Of a stretch of DNA of 47,884 nucleotides, positions 19,244 through 26,860 are shown piece after piece. The stretch's first letter is position 1. Each line of letters starts with the position of its first letter. The stretch is from contig DAIQOK010000022.1 in assembly GCA_036787895.1 (NCBI GenBank), positions 1-47,884 of the forward strand, given 5' to 3'. A program made the translations under genes and the position numbers. The stretch is from UBA7662 sp036787895 (GTDB lineage: Bacteria; Bacteroidota; Bacteroidia; UBA7662). Below the pieces are notes generated by a model that was not told where the DNA came from, made no database searches, and saw only the letters and a program-made list of their open reading frames with translations.

Positions 19244-21073
19244 CTACCCATTGGCTGATACGCCCGGACCACTGAAGGTTCCTCCTGAAGGGCTGGCCGT
19301 CAATTGAATTTGCCCCAGAGTAATACAATGATTTTCCTGGCCACTAAAATTGACGGTCGGCGCTGCTAACACCTGTACCCATTGGGTATCGGTAGCAGAA
19401 CAGCCGTTAGGGGCAGTAAACGTATAATAAACAGCTGTTACACCCGAACCGGCAATGGCCGGAACAAACTGGCCATTGTTGTTGACCCCGGCGCCCGAAA
19501 AACTACCACCAGCCGGGGTAGCACTTAAGGTAATTGGTTGGGCCGAAACACATACAGTGTCGGCAAGATTAAACTGAATGTTAGGTGCCGCCACTACTGT
19601 AATAAAGGCTGTATCGAAGGCAGTGCAGCCGGCTGCCCGGTATTGTATAAGATGTTGACCTACTCCAGCCACTGACGGGTTAAAGATAGACGTGCCGGAA
19701 ATACCATTTCCACTATAAATACCACCGGCTGGTATACCTGCACGCAGCACAAAACTGCTGTCGTTCACACAAACGGTTGGCAAATTATTTAGAGAAGCGG
19801 TGATATTATTGCTCACCACCCGAATTATATTGCTACGAACCAAGGTATCGGAACCGGCTGAGTTACTTACGATAAGGGTAACCGTATAATTCCCCGGCGT
19901 ATTGTAAACAATAGCTGTGGGTTGTTGGAGCTCTGAAGAATCCGGTGTCGCTCCAGGGAAATACCATTTCCAGCCAGTTGGATTATTGATACTGGTATCC
20001 GCAAAACTCAATGCCCCACCTGCACATAGGCTATCAGCCGAGACAACAAAACCGGCATCGGGACGCATTACCGGTGATAAACAGCCCAATGAAGTGCGTA
20101 AAGTGGTTCTGCGTGGACTGTTTGCCATCACCACCCGCATTCGGTCGGTTTGGTTGAGGGTGAAGATATTCATACAGTTATCCTGGGTATAGTCCATATA
20201 ATTCTGAACCATATCCACGGTTGTGCAAGACACATGGGTAGTTGGGCAATTGTAATTGGCAGCATCGCTCAAAGGCGTATCGCTGCAAAAATCATCTACG
20301 CTACATCCGCCATCACCCCAAATGTGACGCAAGCCGAGGTAATGCCCCACTTCATGGGTTGCGGTACGTCCGCCATTGTAAATGCCCGAAAACGGATTAG
20401 CCGGCGGTCGACCCACTGATGTGTGTAATAAGACTACCCCATCGGTATTCGCAGCACCATTACCAGTCAATCCTGGCAAACCGGATCCAACAGGGAATTG
20501 GGCGTAACCTAAAATGCCACCCGACATAGGTGCCACCCAAATATTGAGGTAATCGTTGGGGTTCCACGAAGTAGCCGGTTTCACCGTATTGTTGATGAAA
20601 TTCGTATTAAAAGTCGTTCCTGTGGGATAGTTGTAACGTATGATGCCATTGGTTGGCTGACCTTGCGGATCGCGGCGGGCGAGACAAAATTGTATGCCGG
20701 TATTGGAAGCTACCGGCCGGAAGCCAAGTGGCGTATTTACTGTATCGGCATTATAGCGTCCAAAATCTTCGTTCAATACATCCATTTGAGACAAAATCTG
20801 CAGCTCGCTGATGTTTTCTACCTCAGTGCGCCAAAGGATATGGAAAACAACCGGTATGGTATACACCTCCAGCTCGGGATGTTCCGTGCGCCTGTATTCG
20901 GCTAATTTTTGCGCCATCCAGCTTTCAAACTGGGCATCAGTTTCTATACGCTGACCATTTTGCAGCATTTGCTGCTCATTTTCTACGGTATAGCAGCGGA
21001 TCACTTGTTCCTGTGCTGAAGTGTAATTTGACCATAAAAAAAATGCCAAAAAGGCAATTGACAATAATCTCAT
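19244..21073 (-). CDS. M43 (pappalysin-type) metalloprotease, truncated by an in-frame stop
   Basis: 609 residues: signal peptide ending TSAQ, propeptide, M43 catalytic domain (about 70-325), a PKD domain (about 338-420) and Ig-like repeats carrying the pattern GGxFSGxGVxxNGxFxPAxAGxG. The zinc site is HEVGHYLGLRH (His240, Glu241, His244, His250), and Met293 in NYMDYT is the Met-turn. Such enzymes are secreted proteases of Bacteroidota. Translation stops inside the third repeat, at SANG-TAG-MNLATAGSG. The homologous position in the previous repeat is a Gln (NNNGQFVPAIAGSG), so a CAG to TAG change is the simplest explanation. The truncated product lacks the T9SS sorting domain and should not reach the cell surface unless the stop is read through. 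Confidence 0.88.
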   Translation of the reverse strand: MRLLSIAFLAFFLWSNYTSAQEQVIRCYTVENEQQMLQNGQRIETDAQFESWMAQKLAEYRRTEHPELEVYTIPVVFHILWRTEVENISELQILSQMDVLNEDFGRYNADTVNTPLGFRPVASNTGIQFCLARRDPQGQPTNGIIRYNYPTGTTFNTNFINNTVKPATSWNPNDYLNIWVAPMSGGILGYAQFPVGSGLPGLTGNGAANTDGVVLLHTSVGRPPANPFSGIYNGGRTATHEVGHYLGLRHIWGDGGCSVDDFCSDTPLSDAANYNCPTTHVSCTTVDMVQNYMDYTQDNCMNIFTLNQTDRMRVVMANSPRRTTLRTSLGCLSPVMRPDAGFVVSADSLCAGGALSFADTSINNPTGWKWYFPGATPDSSELQQPTAIVYNTPGNYTVTLIVSNSAGSDTLVRSNIIRVVSNNITASLNNLPTVCVNDSSFVLRAGIPAGGIYSGNGISGTSIFNPSVAGVGQHLIQYRAAGCTAFDTAFITVVAAPNIQFNLADTVCVSAQPITLSATPAGGSFSGAGVNNNGQFVPAIAGSGVTAVYYTFTAPNGCSATDTQWVQVLAAPTVNFSGQENHCITLGQIQLTASPSGGTFSGPGVSANG

Positions 21074-21087
21074 ATAGTTAACAACGG

Positions 21088-21561
21088 TTATCGGGCAATA
21101 GGGTTAGTAGTTCTGTTCGGGCGCTCAGGCTGTGAAATGGGCAGTGCTCCGTCGACATCAAATTTAAAATCGGGACAATCAAAAACACCTTTGAGCCTAA
21201 TTAAATAGCCTTTTTCGGTTTTTACAATTTCTAGGTTGTTTTTTTTCGGGTGCTGTGAGATACAAGGTGGCTGAAAATTTCCGGGCAGATACACCAATCG
21301 GAAAGTACCACCTTCATAAAATCCGGGCAGGGAATCTGTCTGCAACTGTTGGATTTGCACCATTCTCCCATCAGCCGAGGCTATGGCCAAGCTGAACACC
21401 CAGCCTACCCATTCCGCACTGATTTGTTCAATCGGGAAACTAACACTGCCCTGTTTTGAATTGCTGAAGTTCAGCCAAACCTCGGGGGGAGCAAAAGTTT
21501 GCGGGAGTTTACTCCGGCTACAGGAAAGTAAAGCCAGGAGCAACAACAACCCCAAGCGCAT
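21088..21561 (-). CDS. Hypothetical lipoprotein
   Basis: 157 residues from ATG 21561, giving a lipoprotein signal with lipobox LLSC (Cys14). The mature part is small and beta-rich, with a CISQHPKKN stretch near the middle and a FDCPDFKFDVDGAL segment near the end, i.e. two cysteines that could pair. No family recognised. It lies 14 bp upstream of the M43 protease gene on the same strand, so the two are probably co-transcribed. An in-frame ATG at 21585 would add eight residues. Confidence 0.7.
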   Translation of the reverse strand: MRLGLLLLLALLSCSRSKLPQTFAPPEVWLNFSNSKQGSVSFPIEQISAEWVGWVFSLAIASADGRMVQIQQLQTDSLPGFYEGGTFRLVYLPGNFQPPCISQHPKKNNLEIVKTEKGYLIRLKGVFDCPDFKFDVDGALPISQPERPNRTTNPIAR

Positions 21562-21642
21562 AAATGAAGTCAAGACCATGAGCAATAGAAATTAAATGTA
21601 CAGAATTTCAGCGCATTTACATCCAACGGCTGCCTTGAATTG

Positions 21643-21650
21643 TAATTTTG
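21643..21650 (+). promoter_or_regulatory. Bacteroidota -7 box TAATTTTG
   Basis: Exact TAnnTTTG match 6 bp before the ATG of the Sua5-type gene at 21657. Transcription would start at about the start codon, giving a leaderless or nearly leaderless mRNA. Confidence 0.4.
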
Positions 21651-21656
21651 TGACCA

Positions 21657-22616
21657 ATGTATACCATAGGATCCGATGTCGCCTTTGCCAAAACTTGTCT
21701 TGAAAAAGGACAAACCGTAGCCATACCTACCGAAACAGTATATGGTTTGGCTGCCAATGCGTTATTGGAATCGGCAGTTACTGAAATATTCAGAATCAAA
21801 AACCGGCCAGCCTTTGACCCGTTGATTGTGCATGTAGCCAGTTTAACAGCGGCGCTCCCTTATGTGAAGGTGTTGCCCGAGCGTGTCGTACGGATCTATG
21901 AACAACTCGGTCCGGGACCTATTACCTATATTCTTCCCAAATCGGAGCTTATACCCGACTTAGTTACATCCGGTCATGCCAGCGTTGGCATTCGCATACC
22001 CGATCACCCACTCACCTTAGACTTACTCACTCAACTCAATTTTCCATTGGCAGCGCCAAGTGCTAACCCTTTCGGATTTACCAGCCCTACTACTGCCCGG
22101 CATGTCGCCGACCAGTTGGGTAACGAAGTTGCCTATATACTCGATGGTGGTCCGTGCCGCGTGGGTCTGGAAAGCACCATTTTAGATGCCAGCACCGATC
22201 AGCTCAAGGTGCTTCGGCTGGGCGGATTAAGCCTCGAACAACTCGAAACTGCTGCAGGACAAACCATAACGGAAGTTCAATTGTCGAGTTCAAATCCGCA
22301 GGCGCCGGGCATGCTGATCAAACATTATAATCCTGGCAAAAAACTCATTCTAGGGAATTTCCCGGAACTTTTGCACCACTACCCGCTTGAAAAAGCAGGA
22401 CTCTTGACTTTCAATAGTTACCAACCGGCTGTTCCGGTAGAGCGGCAGTATGTTCTGGCGCCGGATGGTCAAATCACGACAGCAGCCAGTCGACTTTTTG
22501 CCGGCTTACGACAGCTTGGTCAATTAGATGTAGACTTTATTTTGGCCGAAGAAGTGCCGGAATCAGGTTTGGGTTTGGCCATCAACGACCGTTTGCGTCG
22601 TGCAGCTGCCAAATAA
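21657..22616 (+). CDS. L-threonylcarbamoyladenylate synthase (Sua5/TsaC with C-terminal Sua5 domain)
   Basis: A 319-residue enzyme that makes threonylcarbamoyl-AMP from threonine, bicarbonate and ATP, the first step of the t6A37 modification of ANN-decoding tRNAs. The YrdC domain (about 1-195) shows KGQTVAIPTETVYGLAANA, KNRPAFDPLIVH and the SANPFGFTSPTTA loop. The C-terminal Sua5 domain (about 230-319) starts after the linker APGMLIKHYNPGKKL, which contains the conserved HYxP element. The two-domain length matches Sua5 rather than short TsaC. It uses bicarbonate, as do other systems in this window, but no direct link is visible. The gene is convergent with the carbonic anhydrase gene. Confidence 0.93.
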   Translation: MYTIGSDVAFAKTCLEKGQTVAIPTETVYGLAANALLESAVTEIFRIKNRPAFDPLIVHVASLTAALPYVKVLPERVVRIYEQLGPGPITYILPKSELIPDLVTSGHASVGIRIPDHPLTLDLLTQLNFPLAAPSANPFGFTSPTTARHVADQLGNEVAYILDGGPCRVGLESTILDASTDQLKVLRLGGLSLEQLETAAGQTITEVQLSSSNPQAPGMLIKHYNPGKKLILGNFPELLHHYPLEKAGLLTFNSYQPAVPVERQYVLAPDGQITTAASRLFAGLRQLGQLDVDFILAEEVPESGLGLAINDRLRRAAAK

Positions 22617-22669
22617 AAAACCCGGAAAGCGGCTTTAAACGCTCCCCGAGCTTATTACATCCTTGTATT

Positions 22670-23308
22670 TTAAAAAGTTTTGGTGTCGTCAAAAAAGTGG
22701 ACGATGCCTGTGGTGATGTCGTGGCTACCGCCGATGAGGCCAATTTCTCCCTTATCAATCATTTCTTTCAATATCGGACTGCGCTGTTTGATGGCTTCTA
22801 CCGTACGCTTTACATTGATGGCCGCCACCTTTTCAACAAACTCAGGATTGGCTGAGCTGCGATTGGCCTTTTCGGTCAGCTCATCATCAACTGCTGGGCG
22901 GATTTTGGTCAAAAGCGCTGTAAGATTTCCCATTTCCACATGATCGCAGGCACCTTTCACCGCACCACATTTGGAGTGGCCAAGTACGACTATCATTTTC
23001 GCTCCGGCTACCCGACAGCCAAATTCCATGCTGCCTATGATGTCTTCATTCACCACATTACCGGCAATGCGTATGCTAAAAATATCGCCCAAACCCTGGT
23101 CAAAAATTAATTCGGCCGATGTACGACTATCAATACAACTGAGAATTACAGCAAAGGGGTGCTGTCCGTCGGATGTTTCATTGGCTTGTTGCAATAAATT
23201 GCGGTTTATTTTGAGGTTGTTCACAAACCTTTTATTGCCTTCAACCAATAATTCCAGGGCCATAGCAGGTGTGATGGCTGCCTGCATTTCTTTTGTAAGG
23301 GTTCTCAT
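22670..23308 (-). CDS. Beta-class carbonic anhydrase
   Basis: A 212-residue zinc enzyme interconverting CO2 and bicarbonate. All active-site residues are present: Cys58, His111 and Cys114 as zinc ligands (SCIDSR and GHSKCG) and the Asp60-Arg62 dyad. The late NVKRTVEAIKQRSPIL...GEIGLIG region is intact. No signal peptide is visible, so it is probably cytoplasmic. It provides an internal reference for the degenerate relative at 39645-40136: spacing between the Cys58, His111, Cys114 and Asn165 landmarks is nearly the same in both. The gene stands alone, convergent with the Sua5-type gene. Confidence 0.94.
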   Translation of the reverse strand: MRTLTKEMQAAITPAMALELLVEGNKRFVNNLKINRNLLQQANETSDGQHPFAVILSCIDSRTSAELIFDQGLGDIFSIRIAGNVVNEDIIGSMEFGCRVAGAKMIVVLGHSKCGAVKGACDHVEMGNLTALLTKIRPAVDDELTEKANRSSANPEFVEKVAAINVKRTVEAIKQRSPILKEMIDKGEIGLIGGSHDITTGIVHFFDDTKTF

Positions 23309-23483
23309 AATTAAATTTTTTGCGCTTTCCTTAATCAGCCTTTCAGCCGACTGAAGGCAGAACTGATACTACAAATAGTTCATTCTACTTCCTAAATATG
23401 TCATAAAAAGCCGAGAAAACAGTCAAAAAAAGACATTTTCTACCCACATCACCGCCTATTCAACTCGTTTTAAGCGTTTTAAA

Positions 23484-24095
23484 CTATTCGTGCAAAACCT
23501 CTTCCAGCCACACCCCATCGCGGTAGCTGTATTTCAATTGATTCCGACTGAGCACTTTTTCTCGCTCCCCGCCCGGATTGAACATAAGTTGATTGTAGTT
23601 TACTTGAAACACAAATTGTTTACCATCCGATTGTATGTCGATATAATTTGCAATGTCCCAGGCGATATCTCCATCGGCATAGGTGCCCGCGTCGAACAAG
23701 CCGAGGTAGCGGATTTTACCATCTTCGAGCAGGTAGATATCGCTTCCGAGAGAATGATTAATGCGATTAAATCCCAAAATGATGGTTTTATGCGGGAAAC
23801 GCGGCGATTTATAAAATGTCAGCCGGTGGACATAACTTTCCCGAAGTGCCGGTGAACGGAAGACCAATTCGCCCTTTTCATCATAGACCATCATCCGCAA
23901 AACATAACTGGTGGAATCGTCGATGTCTTTGGAGCGGATGTGATATTCGTAGCCTTCCACTTTGTAGGCATCGAGTATGTTAAAGCCCGCGGCATCGGTT
24001 TGCAGCTCCAGGGTATCGTAAGGAATACGGACAAAATCCTGGGCCTGAACAACCAGCGTCAAACAACAGCCCATCAACAACAAACGAAGCTTCAT
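23484..24095 (-). CDS. Hypothetical exported protein
   Basis: About 203 residues with a signal peptide (LRLLLMGCCLTLVVQAQ). The rest is beta-rich with many charged and aromatic residues, including DFVRIPYDTLEL, FYKSPRFPHKTIILGFNRI and GKIRYLGLFDAGTYADGDIAWD, compatible with a beta-propeller fragment or an outer-membrane-associated protein. No family recognised. An in-frame ATG at 24116 adds seven residues and is also possible. It is a single gene between the carbonic anhydrase and the dnaJ terminator. The 175 bp between 23309 and 23483 hold nothing I can support. Confidence 0.7.
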   Translation of the reverse strand: MKLRLLLMGCCLTLVVQAQDFVRIPYDTLELQTDAAGFNILDAYKVEGYEYHIRSKDIDDSTSYVLRMMVYDEKGELVFRSPALRESYVHRLTFYKSPRFPHKTIILGFNRINHSLGSDIYLLEDGKIRYLGLFDAGTYADGDIAWDIANYIDIQSDGKQFVFQVNYNQLMFNPGGEREKVLSRNQLKYSYRDGVWLEEVLHE

Positions 24096-24259
24096 TTTCG
24101 AAAAAAATTGCATCAAAGGTTCAAAATAGTGGAATAGGAAGCAAGCTAAGGGTTTTTTCGGGTATTCAGGCCCTCATCGCCCAATTCAATGTCGTATCGT
24201 TAATGCCAGCAACTATCTTATCTACCGAAAACGACCGATCACTTAAGCTACTGCCGGCC

Positions 24260-24288
24260 AAAAAAAAGCCGTTGCACTTGCAACGGCT
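24260..24288 (-). terminator. Strong intrinsic terminator of the grpE-dnaJ operon
   Basis: On the minus strand, a perfect 10-bp stem AGCCGTTGCA/TGCAACGGCT with a 2-base loop is followed by eight T. It is 27 bp past the dnaJ stop. Confidence 0.88.
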
Positions 24289-24314
24289 GAGACTAAAGTG
24301 AGTGGAAATAGGCT

Positions 24315-25445
24315 TTATTCACCATGAAAAAAGTCCTTCATTCGATCTACGAAAGATGACTTCTTCGCATTGTCGGCGCCAGGCTGAAAATTCGGCGAAT
24401 CTTTAAGCCTTTCAATTATTTCTTTTTCATCGCGACTCAAACGATTGGGCACGTATACATTTACATAAATGATCAGATCGCCCCGCCCATAACTGTTGAC
24501 GCTCGGTAAACCTTTACCCTTCAAACGCAGCAATTTTCCAGGCTGGGTTCCCGGCTCAAGTTTGATACGCGCCTTACCTTCCAAGGTTGGCACATCTATT
24601 TGAGCACCGAGTGCTGCGTCTGAGAAGCTGATTTCCAGGTCAAAAAGAATGTTGTTGCCATCTCTTTTGAAATGGTCGTGTTCTTCCTCTTCTACCAAAA
24701 CCATCAAATCGCCTGCAGGACCGCCATTGCGACCGGCATTACCTTTGCCCGAAACGGTGAGCTGCATACCTTCGGCTACACCTGCAGGAATTTGAATGGT
24801 AATGACTTCCTCCTTGCGCGTTAATCCATCGGCATCAACGCCGGCAGGACGTTTATCAATAAGCTGGCCGGTACCTTCACAACTTGGACAGGTTTGAGTA
24901 GTACGCATTTGCCCCAAAATGGTATTAGTGATGCGATGTACCTGCCCTTGACCATTACAACTCGAACAGGTTTTAAAGGTTACACCTTCAGCAGGAACAG
25001 CCTTGGTGACCTTAATTTTTTTCTCTACACCGGCGGCAATTTCTTCGAGCGTAAGTTTTACACGGATGCGAAGGTTGGTGCCCCGGGCAGCACGACTACG
25101 ACTGCCACCGCCGCGTCCACCGCCGAAAAAGCTGTCGAACGGACTACCACCTTCACCGAAAATATCACCAAACTGGCTGAAAATATCTTCCATCGAGGGG
25201 CCGTGGCCGTGCGAACCACCTCCTACCCCTTGGTGACCAAAACGGTCGTAGCGGGCACGTTTATCCCGGTCGCTAAGCACCTCGTAGGCTTCAGCAGCTT
25301 CTTTGAACTTTTCTTCAGCTGTATGATCACCCGGGTTTTTGTCGGGGTGAAATTTGATAGCTGCTTTGCGGTAGGCCTTTTTAATTTCGTCGTCACCGGC
25401 ATTGCGTTCAACGCCCAGTATTTCGTAATAGTCGCGTTTGGCCAT
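24315..25445 (-). CDS. dnaJ: Chaperone DnaJ with a reduced zinc-binding domain
   Basis: A 376-residue type I Hsp40 that delivers unfolded proteins to DnaK and stimulates its ATPase. The J domain carries HPD at residues 33-35, followed by a Gly/Phe-rich stretch (about 75-120), the zinc-binding region, C-terminal domains and a short tail. Type I proteins usually have four CxxCxGxG motifs forming two zinc sites. Here only two are present, CSSCNGQG (160-167) and CPSCEGTG (186-193). These correspond to motifs 2 and 3, judging by the conserved TNTILGQM segment between them. Motifs 1 and 4, which together make the other zinc site, are both absent, motif 4 being replaced by LIDKRPAGVDADGL. It follows grpE after one base. 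Confidence 0.95.
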   Translation of the reverse strand: MAKRDYYEILGVERNAGDDEIKKAYRKAAIKFHPDKNPGDHTAEEKFKEAAEAYEVLSDRDKRARYDRFGHQGVGGGSHGHGPSMEDIFSQFGDIFGEGGSPFDSFFGGGRGGGSRSRAARGTNLRIRVKLTLEEIAAGVEKKIKVTKAVPAEGVTFKTCSSCNGQGQVHRITNTILGQMRTTQTCPSCEGTGQLIDKRPAGVDADGLTRKEEVITIQIPAGVAEGMQLTVSGKGNAGRNGGPAGDLMVLVEEEEHDHFKRDGNNILFDLEISFSDAALGAQIDVPTLEGKARIKLEPGTQPGKLLRLKGKGLPSVNSYGRGDLIIYVNVYVPNRLSRDEKEIIERLKDSPNFQPGADNAKKSSFVDRMKDFFHGE

Positions 25446-25446
25446 T

Positions 25447-26070
25447 TTATACTCCTACAATCACTTTGGCGTAACGCACCACGGTATCGTGGAGGCGATA
25501 ACCCCTTTCAACTTCCTGTACAACTTTATTCACCGACTCAGGGCCGGCTGGTGCTTGTGAAATGGCTTCATGAAGCTCCGGGTCAAATTCATTGCCTGCA
25601 GCATCAATGGGGCTAAGTCCTTTGCCAACCATAACTAAGCGGAATTTATTGTAAACCAGTTCTACACCCGTTTTCACCGAGGCTACATCCTGGGCAGTTT
25701 CCATGACCTGCAGCCCTCTTTCAAAGTCGTCTAAAACCGGCAGCAGTTCGATGATCAGGTCCTTGGAGGCTGTTTTGAACAGCTCGAGTCTTTCTTTGGC
25801 TGTGCGGCGTTTGTAGTTTTCAAACTCCGACATCAGGTAGAGGAATTTTTGGTTTAGCTCCTCTTTTTCTGCACGCAATTTATCGAGTTCCGAAGCTGCT
25901 GATATTTCACCGGCTGCGTCGGTTGATTCGGCGGTCATATTGTCGGCTGTAGCGGCCGTTTCGGCAGTGGCTTCGTTTTGTTCCAATTCAGGCGCTTCTT
26001 TATCCTTGCTCATACGTTTTTTCGTTTTGCTCCACCAGGATGCAACATTTTTGCCATTGGTGTTTTTCAT
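25447..26070 (-). CDS. grpE: Nucleotide exchange factor GrpE
   Basis: A 207-residue GrpE that releases ADP from DnaK. It has an acidic, Ala/Thr-rich disordered N-terminal part (about 20-65), a long coiled coil (LDKLRAEKEELNQKFLYLMSEFENYKRRTAKE, from about 65) and the C-terminal beta domain with LSPIDAAGNEFDPELHEAI and GYRLHDTVVRYAKVIVG. ATG 26070 is used. A second in-frame ATG at 26013 (MSKDKEAP) would also give a full GrpE core. It is the first gene of grpE-dnaJ, with no dnaK or hrcA nearby. A near-consensus -7 box (ACTTTTG) lies upstream. Confidence 0.93.
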   Translation of the reverse strand: MKNTNGKNVASWWSKTKKRMSKDKEAPELEQNEATAETAATADNMTAESTDAAGEISAASELDKLRAEKEELNQKFLYLMSEFENYKRRTAKERLELFKTASKDLIIELLPVLDDFERGLQVMETAQDVASVKTGVELVYNKFRLVMVGKGLSPIDAAGNEFDPELHEAISQAPAGPESVNKVVQEVERGYRLHDTVVRYAKVIVGV

Positions 26071-26169
26071 GTCAATCTGTCAGCGTGTGCTGCGGCTGCA
26101 AAAGTCCGAAAAAGATATGAGCTCTTGGATGGAACACGGATTATTATGATTGATATGCTTTACACAGAT

Positions 26170-26200
26170 AAAAAAAGCCATCCGTCTTGGGACGAATGGC
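26170..26200 (-). terminator. Intrinsic terminator of the TlpA-like gene
   Basis: On the minus strand, GCCATTCGTC pairs with GACGGATGGC (one G-T pair) across a 4-base loop and is followed by seven T. It lies 24 bp after the thioredoxin-like gene. Confidence 0.8.
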
Positions 26201-26224
26201 CGTGAACATTTAATCTTCAATGTT

Positions 26225-26761
26225 TTATTTCAGCAGCTCTTTGAGCTTCATGTGGAGGGCTTCGCCGCGGGGACTAACGGCTACGATAATGCCGTCGCCA
26301 TCGATTAGGTAACTCATGGGAATGCCATAAACGCCATACTGTTGCGCGGCAGCATTTTTCCAACCCTGCAAGTCACTTACGTGGTAAGGCCAATTCAGTT
26401 GATCGTCGGCTATGCCTTTTTCCCAGCGGTCTTTGTTGGTATCGAGTGATACACCAAATACAGTAAATCCTTTACCATTGCGGAAGGTTTTGTCTTTGTA
26501 GGTATTGTAAGCATTCACCACCGATGGATTTTCACGGCGACAAGGGCCACACCAGGATGCCCAAAAGTCGATAAGCACCATTTTACCTTTGAGTGAGCTC
26601 AGCTTGATGGGTTTGCCATCGATGCCGGCCATTTCGATATCGGGAGCTTTTTGACCCACCTTAAATCCGCCAGCCTGAGCCTTTACCGAGGATTGCTGTT
26701 GATTGAAGAAAAAGGTAGTGGCTGTGACCAGTATAAATGCGGTAAAAATGATTTTCTTCAT
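26225..26761 (-). CDS. TlpA/ResA-like thiol-disulfide oxidoreductase
   Basis: A 178-residue exported thioredoxin-fold protein. A signal or membrane anchor (about 4-20) is followed by an AhpC/TSA-Redoxin-type fold with the redox motif WCGPC (Cys71 and Cys74 in DFWASWCGPCRREN) and the cis-Pro region YGVYGIPMSYLID. Such proteins reduce disulfides in the periplasm, for instance in cytochrome c maturation or metalloprotein assembly. No such partner is adjacent, so the target is unknown. Single gene with its own terminator. Confidence 0.9.
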   Translation of the reverse strand: MKKIIFTAFILVTATTFFFNQQQSSVKAQAGGFKVGQKAPDIEMAGIDGKPIKLSSLKGKMVLIDFWASWCGPCRRENPSVVNAYNTYKDKTFRNGKGFTVFGVSLDTNKDRWEKGIADDQLNWPYHVSDLQGWKNAAAQQYGVYGIPMSYLIDGDGIIVAVSPRGEALHMKLKELLK

Positions 26762-26860
26762 GTTGATGATTGTTGAGGTTGTTCAAACGTTGCTTTTCAC
26801 TTCGAATTGCAGACCAGACAAGATACGGAGAAAACAGCAATTTAGTTCAGTTCGCAGCCC

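Noticed and set aside
22617..22669. Possible terminator between the convergent Sua5-type and carbonic anhydrase genes
   Set aside because: Only a 4-bp AGCG/CGCT stem without a proper T run could be found.
24894..25616. A 240-codon plus-strand frame opposite dnaJ and the grpE 3' end
   Set aside because: Antisense shadow of dnaJ; Thr/Val-rich low-complexity translation without family features.
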